In this document: piece by piece, positions 12,203 through 27,000 of the stretch
Layout of the letters: every line of letters starts with the position of its first letter
Numbering within the stretch: the stretch's first letter is position 1
From: Diorhabda sublineata
Lineage: Eukaryota; Arthropoda; Insecta; Coleoptera; Chrysomelidae
Direction of reading: 5' to 3'
NCBI RefSeq assembly: GCF_026230105.1
Contig: NC_079484.1
Location: forward strand, 4,479,805 to 4,543,804
Length of the DNA: 64,000 nucleotides
Notes under the pieces: model-generated
Database searches by the model: none
What the model was told of the DNA's origin: nothing
Seen by the model: the letters and a program-made list of their open reading frames with translations, nothing else
Program-made: the position numbers and the translations under genes

Positions 12203-13130
12203 CGTGAATGGTCCCAGAAGTACCTGGGCCACAAGGAAAACACAAAAATATATTTATTTTCCAACGTAATCCCCTTTTAGCCCATCGATGTTCAATAATT
12301 TCGATACCATTTTTATAATAAGATCCTTAACTGCCATCACCTCTTCTGGTTGGAACATCTTTGACCACCAAGCCATTTTCTCAAGTCTGGGAACAGAAAA
12401 TGATCCGAGGGGGATAAATCTGACGAATAGGGTGCATGAGGTAGCAATTCAAACTTTTATTCATTAATTTCGGCCATTGCTATAACGAATGAGAGAGCTG
12501 GTGCATTGTCTTGTTGAAACAACACTTTTCTCTTAGCCAAATGCGGCCATTTTTGCTTTGTTTCTTCTCTCGAACGTTGATAGTTTTTTCTTTTTCAAGA
12601 TAGTGAATAAAAATTAAAAAATTGCGCAGGCTTTATTTGTGAGAAACATTGCCAAACACTTCGCGATGCTTTTTTTGTTCCATTGCAGCACCCATCTTGC
12701 GCACAGCTTTCTCGTATCCAAATTTCCAGTTAATATGCGATGTATCCCACTTTTTGAAATGCTTACTATGTCGGCTAGCTCGCGCACTTTCTGTCGACGA
12801 TCATCCAGTACCGCTTTGTGGATTTTCTTGAATATTTCTGGAATCATTTGGTCGACCACTGCGATGCAGGTCTTTGCAGATCGTACGGCCTCGTTTAAAC
12901 ACTTCAACCCAATATTTTACTGCTGGTAACGAAGGAGCACTTTCACCCAGAGTAGAATCTAGTTTAGCTTTTATATTTGTTGAGCTAAAGCATTCCAAAT
13001 AAAAGTATTGCATAACGATGAGCAATTTTTTTCATGTTCAAATTCACTGAAAACGTTTACTATCGATGGTTGCCAAACAAATACTAAACAACGTGGTGTC
13101 TTCAAACTTGAACTTCTGAAACCATCCTCG
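12203..13130 (-). mobile_element. Mariner element, copy 1, degenerate
   Basis: The element is flanked by TA at 12201-12202 and 13131-13132, as expected for Tc1/mariner insertion. The left end and the reverse complement of the right end (ending aaccatcctcg) agree with the ends of the second copy at 34946. Transposase reads on the minus strand. The N-terminus has 'LPAVKYWVEVFKRGR' and 'DLHRSGRP', and the HTH region has 'RQKVRELADIVSISKSGIHR' and 'LCARWV'. The C-terminal part, in broken frames near 12200-12560, includes the asparagine- and proline-rich catalytic region in unreadable form. At 928 bp it is shorter than a full ~1.3 kb mariner, so it carries internal deletion and frameshifts. Confidence 0.85.
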
Positions 13131-13585
13131 TAGTGTGACCATGAATATATTCAAAACCTTTACTACCAGTTTGATGTAACATCCAATATAAGAAAAATTT
13201 TGTCCACAATTTTATAAAGAGTGGATTGAAAATTGTACAGACATTATTTGAATACTTTTTTTTCACTTTGATTGATTTCGAGTAAGTAACGAAGTATTCG
13301 TTGTTTGGAAATTCAAAATTATCTATTTCAATAGCATGACTCTTGACTACCAGTTTACGCAATATGATTCAAAAATACTTTTTCTTTACAATTTTTTTTA
13401 GAAATCGATCACGCAATTCCCAATATGACAGTTTTATATATTGATTTTAAACTTGGAGGAAGATCTAAAATAAAGTCTTAATATTTTAGAATTCAATTAG
13501 TGAAGATTACTAATTAAATTATTAACAACGAATTCAAAAAAATGGAAAAGAAAGAACTACTGGTAGTAAATTAAGGAAAAAAACA
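13131..13585. other. Non-coding DNA right of mariner copy 1
   Basis: No exon or RNA gene is recognisable. A minus-strand open frame at 13102-13362 has no domain similarity. Confidence 0.3.
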
Positions 13586-14091
13586 AGCTACCTTTCATAA
13601 TCTGTACATAACAGTTGGGCTAGATTGTTGGACACAAAAATTATCAAAAACCTATTCCACTTTGCACATTGTTGGTGTTTACACATCATGGTTTTTATGT
13701 TTTATGAAAAGTAACATGCAAAGCCTCAATTTGTGTAGTCAAATATGTTGTTTTAAAGTTTAATAAAAATCACAACCATCTCTTGAAGTTTAAATAAAAT
13801 GTAGTACGTTCTGGTCAGTCATTTGTGTCCAAGAATCATATAAACATTAACAACACCCAATGGCGAATTTACAGATATTCTATATCTTGGTTCACAATTA
13901 TTAAAATTACATTTTTTATGAAAAAAAATGCAACTTTATAATTCTAAAATTAAGTTGAACAATTTGTTGCTGCTGTACACAGATCAATACGTGCGCCATA
14001 TCAAAGTTTGGATAAATGTATTCTAAATTCTGTTCATGCAGAAACAAAGATAGACTGGATGGAAGATAATTCTTTCGCGTGAAAGGTAGCT
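13586..14091. mobile_element. Possible non-autonomous element with 12 bp inverted ends
   Basis: Perfect 12 bp inverted arms, agctacctttca at 13586-13597 and tgaaaggtagct at 14080-14091, bound a 506 bp AT-rich non-coding segment. The segment also holds an internal inverted pair (ttggacacaaa near 13630, tttgtgtccaa near 13821). It resembles a MITE, but no target duplication is clear. Confidence 0.25.
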
Positions 14092-14814
14092 TTGAAAATA
14101 TACGTATATGATATATCTATTTCTAAATCATTAGGGTACTTCTTTTACAGAAAACCAGGAAATTTTGTGAAAAATTTCTCGCTAAATCCGTTATAGGCCT
14201 TTTGCCGGATATTTATGAAACGAGAAACGTGTTAAATCTGAAGTAAACGCAGCCGTTCCAATATCTTCATCAGGTGTTTAGTCGAATCTACTTTTTTTGC
14301 TTATTCCCTCTTGTACTTCTATGGAAAACTTACGGATTGATTCATGAAAATCAGCAACGTTGATAACATCTTACAAAAACATGTTTTTCTTGTAAACAAA
14401 ATTTGCCGCCTCTCGAATTCTGCCGCCATAGGCTACAGCCTATTCAGCCTACTGCTAAATCCACCACTGACAGCACCTGTAGTTAAAAGTGACCCTCGCG
14501 CCGAAATACCCCAAACAACACATCATAATATTAAACGAAAAACTATCCGTAATTGTTATGAAAAAATAATCACCAAAGAATAAGAGAAAGATATAGTAAG
14601 ATCAAAGAAGTAAGGATCATATTTAATGATGACAAAGAAGCAATGAAGATAATCAGGAACTGACTAGGAATCGACAAAAAGAAAGAATAACTAAAATATC
14701 AGAAAAGAATAAAAACAGAGGAATCAGAATATATAAAATAAGTTTATGATAGCGAGACTAATGTAAACAGTTACTTTATAATGTAGAGAAATATATTATT
14801 TTGATATAACTCAC
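14092..14814. other. Intron 2 of junctophilin, non-coding
   Basis: Sequence immediately 3' (on the minus strand) of junctophilin exon 2 and therefore the start of its next intron. I find no further junctophilin exon anywhere in 1-14814, so that intron is longer than 14.8 kb. Confidence 0.5.
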
Positions 14815-15026
14815 CATCATCTGCATATGTCTCAGATCCATATCCGTCTTGTAAACCATTCGCCCAAGTCCCTTCGTACTTAGCCGTCGACGTATTCGAT
14901 TGTCTAACACCGTACCGCCCCTTGAAACCCTGCGTCCATTCTCCCCTATATATCCATCGTCCTCTCGTCTCAACTCCCAAACCGTGTCTTTTACCATTTT
15001 GCCACTGTCCTTCGAAACAACTCCCA
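14815..15026 (-). CDS. jp: Junctophilin coding exon 2
   Basis: The acceptor is TTGCAG and the exon starts at 15026 with the third base of the split Ser codon. It encodes 70 complete residues beginning 'GSCFEGQWQNGKRHGLGVET', with MORN motifs 'YRGEWTQGFKGRYGV' and 'YEGTWANGLQDGYGSETYAD'. It ends at 14815 in phase 1, followed by the donor GTGAGT. Family members continue here with a Gly and another MORN repeat. Confidence 0.92.
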
Positions 15027-18000
15027 CTGCAACAGGACAAATAACAATTATTAACACTATATAAATACAAATTGCAGTAACTTTATTAGTTACATCGTAT
15101 AATTATACTGTTTAGAGTTGCTATCTATCAGATTATATATTTGATCATCTGGAGAAAACAACCGTTTCGTGATATTAAAACTACCAACAATACAGTTACA
15201 ATTATACTGTTTTCCTGTGAGGTAAACAGCTTCCCTTGGATCTCCGAAGAAGATAACTTGATGTTGTGACAAGAAGCGGCAGTTCCTAAAGCGATAAAAC
15301 AAGACCTGATGGTTAGAGCAAACACCATAAGTTATTATTGACAATGGCAAATTATAACCATCGTATCTGTCCAGACACCAAAATCCAAACTATCTAAAGC
15401 TAAGATCAAGGGTGCTCTATATCTTACATAGTAAGATGAAGGCAGAAGACAATGAGATTATGATGAACTTTAAGGTCTGTTATACAGTATTCTTATCTTT
15501 AAATAACCAGTATAACTGCTAGCAGTATACAAACAATTTTAAAACACGATAGAGCCACGAAAGCAGACGATATAAACTTAAAGACTACAATCACAAAGGT
15601 ATGTAAATATATAACATAATTTGAAGGCAAATGAAGCCATGAAATCATGACTAAAAGTATAAAATATATATCTCAGAAGAATAAAGGCCGCTTGACATGA
15701 TGCAATGCAATGCAAGGCGCAATATTTCTTGATAAAAAGCATGCAAGATCTCTCACTTGCAACACCATCGATTAGAGGCCATTTTTATTGCGTGCATGCT
15801 TCAATTCTATGGAGAAATCTGGTTACTTTTGGCTAAACCTATCCATCAGGCTCCAAAACTAAGGTAGCAGTAGATATAATTATTGACACCGATTCACCGA
15901 CCACTTATTCACTTCGTTACTCACGATGGAACAAAAACAGCGTAATGAAAATTTTACATCGAGTGTTTCACTGAAATAAATTGTATATAAGGAACTTTAC
16001 ACAGTATCAACTAAGATCTATGGTCTTTCATAACTCTTACATAGCTATCTTATTCTCTGAGTCATCTACAGCTTATATAGTTATCACAAACTCTTGGTTG
16101 ACTTCAAGATGGTCATTCTTACAAAATTCCTGTACAAAACTTTCTCTGCATTTGCTTTTGGTACTGGGGCATTATACAACTAGGTGATCCAGAGTTTCTT
16201 CACCTAATGAACCTTCACTTCTACAACTACACTTCATTAGGTACTTCCTGAGGCAGCACTGTTCCGTAATAAAGCCGCTGAGAAACATATTTTCAATGAG
16301 ATCCAGATATTTATAAATAACTTTTCTCCATATTCTTTTTTCTTCTGAAACTCTTTCTTGGAATTGCAATTTCGTAACTTGGAACTCAATCCAAAGAGAC
16401 AAGGTTTGAATCGATAAATTACTTTAATAGCTGTTTATCAGAATATATTACGTCGCTTGCTTATCTGTTTCCTCGATACACCTCTTTCAATATGAAATAT
16501 TTCTTCCAGAAAGGAGCTAACGGTAATTAGCAGTTCCAACCACTTCAACATTAACTTTCGTCGTGACTTTTGAACTGTATATCAATTTTTACAATCTTTC
16601 TTTTAACTCAAAATCATAATGCTTCAATATTTCGCTGGAAATATTCATTGTTGAGACGTACTTGGTCGGAAAATATCAGACTCTTTATTTTCTAATTCCT
16701 TCTATAAGTCTTCGCTTAGAAGATTCTTGATGAGATGAACTTGATATACAAGAGGTGGAGGTTCAGGAGGTTCTTTGTTTTCTAATTTCCTTATTACATC
16801 AGCCTTCCTTATATATCCTGAGAATGACGATCTATACTCTTCAAGGCGTGTTTAGTTTCTTCAATTTGCCAGCTCAAGTTAGTATACGTTCGATTTACTA
16901 CTCTTGTTAGAATTTTCTAGAGGTTGATTACCCTTTATAACTTTAAATGACTGTATTGTCCCCAATTATAGTGTTATTGTTATATAATCTCTCTAAAATA
17001 TTGTGCTGTGTTATTCTTAATTAAACATGTTCTAAAGTATCGGATAGTTGGTACACTCTGTAGATATTCGTTCATTTTTGTAACTAAGTTGTTTGACGTG
17101 GTTTTGAGCGAAGCAAAAGCAATAATTAACTGCTCTAATTATTCGTACAGAGTTTAAATTGTGATTATAAATTTTATGTTTTCAAAATTAAATAATTGCA
17201 CTTCTAATAAATGTTTATAATATTTAAATAAATCGTTCGAGCTGTGTTTTAATAACTAATTTGGGCAAACAATGAAGTGACACTTTTTTTTCGAGTAACT
17301 TTCTTTGGTAAAACCAATATAAGTATTATGATAATACAATATAGTAAATATGATGATTCTATCGTCTTCCTTGAAAGGTGAATGATTCAAAACAACCGTA
17401 ATTAACAATTAGTTGATATTCTACACCATATCGTGACCTTTGTAATTCTAAACAAACTATAGTATTTCCCATGTTTTTTATTTATTAATTGTTAATATAA
17501 ATTCCGTCATTCCCAAATTATTTTCATTATAGATATGATATATAAAAGTAGAACTAAGAATTTAAGGTGCCATTTTTGGCGATGTTTTACTGCCGTCTAG
17601 TAACCCTACTAGGGTTACTGATAGTGACAAGTAGTTATGTGTCTTCAGCACCAGCAAACTGTAACTGTAAAAACATCGTAGTCACCCCATCCGAACAATC
17701 GTGCTTATTAGGACATCTTATACAAATTCTAACTCATTTAGTGAATAACCAACAAAATCCAATTTGTGCAAAAGATTTTATCAAACAATTGGAAGAAATA
17801 TGCCATCAACCTAAAAATTCTACTTGTACAGATGCTTCCAATACAACAGAAGTAATTTCAACCACTATCAAAGCAATAGAAGAAACAACAAGTGGAAAAG
17901 TAAACAATGAAACAACAGAAGCCATAAACCTCACATCAAGTGAAACTCCTAAACTATGGACAACATCAGAGGAAAAATTCAGTAAAACAACACAATCTAC

Positions 18001-21000
18001 AGAAGAAGTAACTACTACTGAATCTATACAGTACGATACAACCAGTCAAGAGTCAATCGAAGAACCTACAACAAGTGAAGAAGTACGCTCTATAACAGAT
18101 TTTTTTGGATATCCAAAAGTAACAGAAACTGCCGGATGGATGAACGACGAAGCAGCCAGTTTTGATACTTCTGATGACGCAACAAGTGAAAGTATTAGCA
18201 GTACATCTACTATTTCTTCTGAAATACCTACATCAGCCGATGAAGTATCAAGCGAAACAACAGAAGATATGTCCTCTACTGAATCGATGAGCTACGAAAC
18301 AACAAGTTATGATACCGCAGAAATATCAACCAGTGATAATGAGAGTTATACATCGACGCCATCACTTGAAATATCAACAAAAACTGACGAAGATATCTCC
18401 ACTACTGAATGTTCCGTAATAACCGAAAAAGAAACGGAAAAAGCTGCTGAAAAATTATCAACTACTGAATCTATGAGTTACGAAAAAACCACAAATAGTA
18501 GGATATATGATACTTCCGAAGATTCGACTACTGATGAATCTGTAGACTACGACACCACTAATTGTGATACTACAGAAACTACAGAAGAAATGACTACAAC
18601 TGAATCCATGAGCTACGAAACCACCGATAGTGAAACATCCGAAGCCAAAAATCCAATTACTGCTGAAGCCATGAAATACGAAACAACTGATTATTACAAC
18701 AAAGATGTTTCAGAAGAGATGGCCACAACTGAACCCGTAGGCCACGAAACCACCAACATTGCAACATCTGAAGCTTCCAAAGATTCGACTACTGATGAAT
18801 CGGTAGCCTACGAAACAACTAGTTGTTATAGTACAGAAAGTACAGAAGAAAGTGCCACAACTGAATCTGTAGGATTTGAAACAACTACATCTGAAAGTTC
18901 CGAAGATTCGACCACTGATGAATCAGTACGTTACGAAACAACTAGTTGTGATACTACAGAAGAAATGGCTACAACTGAATCCATGAATTCCGAAACCAGC
19001 AGCGATGGATCATATGAAAAGTCTGAAGATTCGACTACAGATGAATCCGTAGCCTACGAAACAACTAGTTGTTTTACTACAGAAAGTACAGAAGAAAGTG
19101 CCACAACCGAATCTGTAGAATATGAATCAACTACATCTGAAAGTTCCGAGGATTCGACCACTGATGAATCAGTGCGTTATGAAACAACCGTTTGTGATAC
19201 TACAGAAGAAATGTCTACAACTGAATCTATGAATTACGAAACCAGCAGTGATGGATCGTATAAAGACTCCGAAGATTCGACTACTGATGAATCGGTAGCC
19301 TACGAAACAACTAGTTGTTATACTACAGAAAGTACAGAAGAAAGTACCACAACTGAATCTGTAGAATATGAATCAACTACATCTGAAAGTTCCGAGGATT
19401 CGACCACTGATGAATCAGTGCGTTATGAAACAACCAGTTGTGATACTACAGAAGAAATGTCTACAACTGAATCCATGAATTACGAAACCAGCAGTGATGG
19501 ATCGTATGAAGACTCCGAGGATTCGACTACTGATGAATCCGTAGCCTACGAAACAACTAGTTGTTATACTACAGAAAGTACAGAAGAAAGTGCCACAACC
19601 GAATCTATAGAATATGAATCAACTACATCTGAAAGTTCCGAGGATTCGACCACTGATGAATCAGTGCGTTATGAAACAACCAGTTGTGATACTACAGAAG
19701 AAATGTCTACAACTGAATCCATGAATTACGAAACCAGCAGTGATGGATCGTATAAAGACTCCGAAGATTCGACTACTGATGAATCGGTAGCCTACGAAAC
19801 AACTAGTTGTTATACTACAGAAAGTACAGAAGAAAGTACCACAACTGAATCTGTAGAATATGAATCAACTACATCTGAAAGTTCCGAGGATTCGACCACT
19901 GATGAATCAGTGCGTTATGAAACAACCAGTTGTGATACTACAGAAGAAATGTCTACAACTGAATCCATGAATTACGAAACCAGCAGTGATGGATCGTATG
20001 AAGACTCCGAGGATTCGACTACTGATGAATCCGTAGCCTACGAAACAACTAGTTGTTATACTACAGAAAGTACAGAAGAAAGTGCCAAAACCGAATCTGT
20101 AGAATATGAATCAACTACATCTGAAAGTTCCGAGGACTCGACCACTGATGAATCAGTGCGTTATGAAACAACCGTTTGTGATACTACAGAAGAAATGTCT
20201 ACAACTGAATCTATGAATTACGAAACCAGCAGTGATGGATCGTATAAAGACTCCGAAGATTCGACTACTGATGAATCGGTAGCCTACGAAACAACAAGTT
20301 CTTATACTACAGAAAGTACAGAAGAAAGTGCAACAACTGAATCTGTAGGATTTGAAACAACTACATCTGAAAGTTCCGAAGATTCAACCACTGATGAATC
20401 AGTACGTTACGAAACAACCGTTTGTGATACTACAGAAGAAATGGCTACAACTGAATCCATAAATTACGAAACCAGCAGTGATGGATCATATGAAGATTCC
20501 GAGGATTCGACTACTAATGAATCGGTAGCCTACGAAACAACTAGTTGTTATACTACTGAAAGTACAGAAGAAAGTGCCACAACTGAATCTGTAGGATATG
20601 AATCAACTACATCGGAAAGTTCCGAAGATTCGACCACTAATGAATCAGTACTTTACGAAACAACTAGTTGTGATATTACAGAAGAAATGGCTACAACTGA
20701 ATCCATGAATTCCGAAACCAGCAGTGATGGATCATATGAAAAATCTGAAGATTCGACTACAAATGAATCCGTAGCCTACGAAACAACTAGTTGTTATACT
20801 ACTGAAAGTACAGAAGAAACTGAATCTGTAGGATTTGAAACAACTACATCTGAAGATTCTACTACTGATGAATCTATGAGACATGAAACAACTTGTTATA
20901 CTACAGAAACTACAGAAGAAATGGCCACAACTGAATCCATGAGTTGGGAAACCACTAATGGATCATATGAAGAATTCGATAATTCTACTACTGATGAATC

Positions 21001-24000
21001 CGTAGCCTATGAAACAACTAGCTGTTATACTACAGAAAGTACATCTGAAACTTCCGAAGATTCTACCACTGATGAATCTGTAGCCTATGAAACAACTAGC
21101 TGTTATACTACAGAAAGTACATCTGAAACTTCCGAAGATTCTACCACTGATGAATCTGTAGCCTATGAAACAACAAGTTGCGGTACGACAGAAGAAGTAG
21201 CCACAAATGAATCTATGAGTTACGAAACCACTACTGATGGAATACCTGAATCTGCCGAAGATTCATATACTGATGAATCTATGAAATACGATACAACTTG
21301 TTGTGATACTACAGAAGAATTGGCCACAACTGAATCCGTCAGCTACGAAACCACCAATATTGGAACATCTGAATCTGCCGAAGATTCGACAACTGATGAA
21401 TCTGTAAAATACGAAACAACTAATAGTGAAGCAACTGATACAACTGATGAACTAACTACTTGTGATTCCGTAAGCTTCGAAATAACCAGTTGTGATACCA
21501 TGGAAACTACAGACGAATCGACCACTAACGAATTCATAAACTATGAAACAACAACAAGTTGTGATACCACAGCTGAAACAACACGAGAAGATGTAAGTTA
21601 TATATCAACTGAAACTCCTGAAATATCAACAACTGAAGAAATATATTGTGAAACAACTGAAGCTTCTGAGGAAGCAGAAACAATTGGGGGCAATACAACT
21701 GAAGAAACATCAACGAAGAGTACCGAAGAACTAACAACTGAAGAAGATACACTCAGCGAAACAACCAGCAATGAAACAAGCGAAGAATTAACAACGAGTG
21801 AAGACGTACGCCACTTCACAACTGAACCTTTTGAAGAATCTACGGTTTCTACAATGCCTGAAGAAAATTACAGTGAACAATCAAAATCAACAAAAGAGCC
21901 GACAACAACTGAAAATTCTACAACAACCAACGAAACCAAACCGTGCGAAATAATTACTTGTGTTCAACCAATAAAAATGTGCCAAGGAGACGACTCAACT
22001 AAATCATCAAACAATGCCCCTAGTTTATACTTTATTCCTGTATTGAAATTTGATGGAGTCCCGTGTTTATCTACTTCAGAACTAAAGGATTATATAACCA
22101 AAATGTTCTCGTGTCAACCGCTTCAAATTAGTAATTGTTAATATCAACAAACAAACCTCAGAAATGGAAAAGTTATGAATGAAACCTTGATGATGTCATA
22201 TTTTGTATTCGTATATTTACGAATAATTTTTTTTAATAGTATTTTCAAAAAGTATTTATTATATAAATTGAAACCAAAGTACATTGTTTTTGGCTGAGTA
22301 TTTTGTTATAACTTATATTGAAATGTTTTAAAAAATTATAATTTCTTTGTTATTTAAATTATTTTCTTTTGTATAAATTTTGTATAATTTAGCTTATTCC
22401 TGGTTTGCCGATGTTACATACAGTGAGGTTAGAAATTCTACAAAATCAATTGTTATATTTATTTTGTAACAATAACTATTTAAAGATTTAATTTCTTGAA
22501 AATAAATCTTATTTAAAACAATTCAAGTTTTTATTCTCTATGTTTTTATTCCAATGTAGCAGTGAATAAACATATAATGTTTTCCGTATCATAACGTGAC
22601 ATTTCAACCAGTATAATATTTTTTAATTTCATTATTCAGTGTCAATGGCATGATCAGTACCTATAAAAACTACTATTTATTCACTTTATTCGACAAAAGC
22701 ATTTTTTAATACACAAAAGTTTAGCGTGACTTGGTATCGGAAATAACCTAGAAATAAAAAATTAATTTGTTTTTAAAAATAAATGCTCTAACTACCTTCA
22801 TATTTTCAATACTAAATTCAATTAACCTTGTCCTTAATCATCCTTAAACCATACTTGGAGCATTCCACTAAGCGTTCATAGCGCCTGAAATACTCTTTTA
22901 GGCCTATTCATTACAGAAGACAGTTATGGGAAGAATAATCAATATTTTATAAATACGCACGGCACTCACACCAAATTGAGAAATTAAAAATAATGTTTAC
23001 TCCCCGTATAAAATTCGGTAAACTTCTAACAAACCATCAGTCCACGTGGACTCATCATCTCCACTGTTTACCAATGAAAACATCAAATCGTAAACATAAA
23101 TGCATTTCTATTGGCCGAAACTGTCGGAAGGCGTATGTAGACAATTTCTTCGAAATATTCCTACCTGGCAGCCTGCGATAAGCAGTGGTGTTGCTTGGTG
23201 AGATTCATAAATTTCTCTAAATAAATATAAATATGGCGTTATTTAGACCATGAACGAATGAAAACGATGAAAATTCACAGAGTCGTGAGAATTTAGATTT
23301 ACAAACACAGCAAGTTATTTTAAATATATTCGAATGTTTAAAAAAGGAAAATATTCAGCAATCATAATAATAATTCCTCAGTTAACTAGTGTAAATAAAT
23401 TTCCCATTTATCGAGTAGTTGCTGTGGATTATTAACAGAACCGAAAAACTAAAATCAGTTCACAAAGCTACTCAAGATTTTAAGCGTTAGACAGTTTATA
23501 TAAGGAGAACAAGATTGCATTAGAAGTAATATAGCAAAAGGTCAAGTCAAGTTTTGTCAGCATGTAGTTTTAAACACAAAAAAATTGAATAAACGGATGG
23601 TAATAGACGAATGGGGTACAAAAAGGGCTCAGTTCACGTCTGGTACCCTGTTTAAACCAAACGCCCTTACATGCAGGTACATTTTACTCGTCTATTTACG
23701 TTTTATAATTTAAAATGGAATTGTAGCAAGTTAATAATGATTTTTTTCTAAATTTTAAGTAGGACTACAATTAAGTGCAACTGTCTAAATAACGATGTAT
23801 AATATCGTCCAATTTATAATGATTTGATTGCCCTTAAACGAATACTTTCTCGCATAAGATATACATATTTTTAAAAGTATTTATAAAAATAATAAATTTA
23901 TAAAATGAGGTATATCTACGCCTATGGTAGATCAAACAAAATTACCGGCAAGGGTTTTTATAATCCTCAATTGATATTGGAAGAACTATAATGTGGTCGC

Positions 24001-27000
24001 GGCGAGAGCGTCACTTATGCCGTCGCGACGACCAGAGCTGACGACGACCCATGTCAAGAGATGGATCGAAGTAAGCGTTGAAAGAATTTTTAAAACTCAA
24101 AGCAACAAAGATTACAACTGTGAGAATTTATCTCATTATTTAATAAATCTTACTATCGCAGAAGACATTTTTATTTTACGTTACTTAAAGCCATTCCACT
24201 TGGGTTTACGATTATAACGCTCTGGACTAAGTGGAAAGGGAAAGACCGTAGTCGTGAACTTGGTAGTCGTGCTTAGTGAAGTGTACCCAAAGTTACAGAT
24301 TGCTACTCCTATCCCCCGTTGCAGAAGGAAAGAAGCGACATATTTTAAGATTAGAGTAGCTTGGAACAAAGCAAAACAAATTTCCGACATCATTATTGAA
24401 GACAAACATCGCAAATAAATGGGTATTTATTTCCAAAAGCCGTACATTGCTCGTACCGCCTTGAAGTACAGCTTTCACATTTAATCCATTCTTTTGTTGG
24501 CCTATGTATGTTCCAATTCACGAGCAGGACAGGAAATGATTCCATCACTGTTATTTTTCCTCAGCTTTTTATTGTTTTTATCTTAATCTTCATCGATGTT
24601 TTAGAATTATGTTTCTGAGGAATATCATCAATGTTTTTTTTTTGGCCTGATATATAGATCTGATTTATCTTTGAATGGAGAAATAATGCTTTCATGTGAT
24701 TATTTAGACCATTGTAAAGTTACTTGATTGATGATGATCTTACACACCTCAGAGAAAGGAGCTGAAAATTCTGGATCAGAATCTGAAGACTTTCATGCCC
24801 TTCTCCATCGAGGAACCGATAAGTACGATGAATTAATCCGACTATTTGAAATGCGTTATTCGAGATCATGGGTTATTTGTTACCCAACGCTCACATTCAT
24901 CTGCAAAGAATAATTTTGACAGTTTGAAATAGAATCAGTCTAGGGGTTAACTCCTATAATTGCTATGAGTTTCTATATTTTCTAATGAGCGGTTGGTCGA
25001 AACTAATTACATACTTTTATTGCGTTTATTGCTTGAAACAGGAATAAAGGGCTTTCACCACATTAGTAAAATAAATATATAAATAACTGGATTATGATTG
25101 ACAATAATACTAAATTTATATTATATAAATATTTTATTTTCAAACATTATATGTAAATACAATATTAGGAAAACATTTAACTCTTTATCTTGGTCAAGTA
25201 ATGCTCCTCACATTGATTCTATGCTGACGTTTTTCTGAATTTCTACACTTTGTAGGAAATTTACGTTCAAAGTCCTGAATTAATTGTTCTAAAATCAACT
25301 TCTCTATACTCAGTTCATGTGAATGAACCACCTTATCACCAACTGGTTGTTTAAATAGACACAATCGATGTTTTTCGCCTTTGTATGAGCGTAGTTTTGA
25401 AAGGTTCTCAGAATCTGATTGATTTTTGGGTGAAAAACCAATTGAATTATATTCTTGCATCAAATTATTTTTCGAGGCAGCATATTCAGTAACTAAACAA
25501 TCGAAGGACGTATCAAAAAATGGCTGAACACAAGCAGTCGGATCGATAGTTACACTTTCAGTTGATATACAATGATTAACTTCCGCTATTGTTGTAATTA
25601 TATCAGGTACTGTGACTGTAATCGTTTCTGAGTTAGGAGTAGTATTTATATCTATCTCACTATCATCAGTGAAGTTGTGATTTGTTTTGACATCAGATAA
25701 ATCTTCGCCATCAGGTATTGATGTTAAAAAATCTGATATTGTGGCAGTAACAGGTCTGGAGTTGGTGGTTGTACAAACATTACTATCTCTACTGAAGTTG
25801 TACATTGTGTTAACATCAGATACATCCTCGCAATCAGCTGTTGTGGTTAATAAATCCGATATTCTGTCAGTAATCATTCCGGAGTTAGTGGTAGCTTCCA
25901 CATTACTATCGCCAGTGATGTTGTGATCTGTATTGACATCAGATACATCTTCCAAATCAGCTATTGTGGTTAAATCCGATATTCTGTCAGTAATCATTCC
26001 GGAGTTAGTGTTAGTTTCCACATTACTATCGCCAGTGATGTTGTGATCTGTGTTGACATCAGATACATCTTCCAAATCAGCTATTGCGGTTAATAAATCC
26101 GATATTCTGTCAGTAATCATTCCGGAGTTAGTGTTAGTTTCCACATTACTATCGCCAGTGATGTTGTGATCTGTGTTGACATCAGATACATCTTCCAAAT
26201 CAGCTATTGCGGTTAATAAATCCGATATTCTGTCAGTAATCATTCCGGAGTTAGTGGTAGCTTCCACATAACTATCGCCAATGATGTTGTGATTCGTGTT
26301 AACATCAGATACATCTTCCAAATCAGCTATTGTGGTTAATAAATCCGATATTCTGTCAGTAATCATTCCGGAGTTAGTGGTAGTTTCCACATTACTATCG
26401 CCAGTGATGTTGTGATTCGTGTTAACATCAGATACATCTTCCAAATCAGCTATTGTGGTTAATAAATCCGATATTCTGTCAGTAATCATTCCGGAGTTAG
26501 TGGTAGCTTCCACTTTACTATCGCCAGTGATGTTGTGATTCGTGTTAACATCAGATACATCTTCCAAATCAGCTATTGTGGTTAATAAATCCGATATTCT
26601 GTCAGAAATCATTCCGGAGTTAGTGGTAGTGTCCACATTACTATCGCCAGTGATGTTGTGATCCGTGTTAACATCAGATACATCTTCCAAATCAGCTATT
26701 GTGGTTAATAAATCCGATATTCTGTCAGTAATCATTCCGGAGTTAGTGGTAGTTTCCACATTACTATCGCCAGTGATGTTGTGATCCGTGTTAACATCAG
26801 ATACATCTTCCAAATCAGCTATTGTGGTTAATAAATCCGATATTCTGTCAGTAATCATTCCGGAGTTAGTAGTAGCTTCCACTTTACTATCGCCAGTGAT
26901 GTTGTGATTCGTGTTAACATCAAATATATCCTCGCAATCAGCTATTGTGGTTGATAAATCCGATATTCTGTCAGTAATCATTCCGGAGTTAGTGGTAGCT

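Noticed and set aside
17567..17581. GTG start upstream of repeat gene 1
   Set aside because: Nuclear genes start at ATG; the ATG at 17582 begins a typical signal peptide 41 bp after the TATA box.
25687..25926. Plus-strand open frame across repeat gene 2
   Set aside because: Shadow of the repetitive minus-strand coding sequence.
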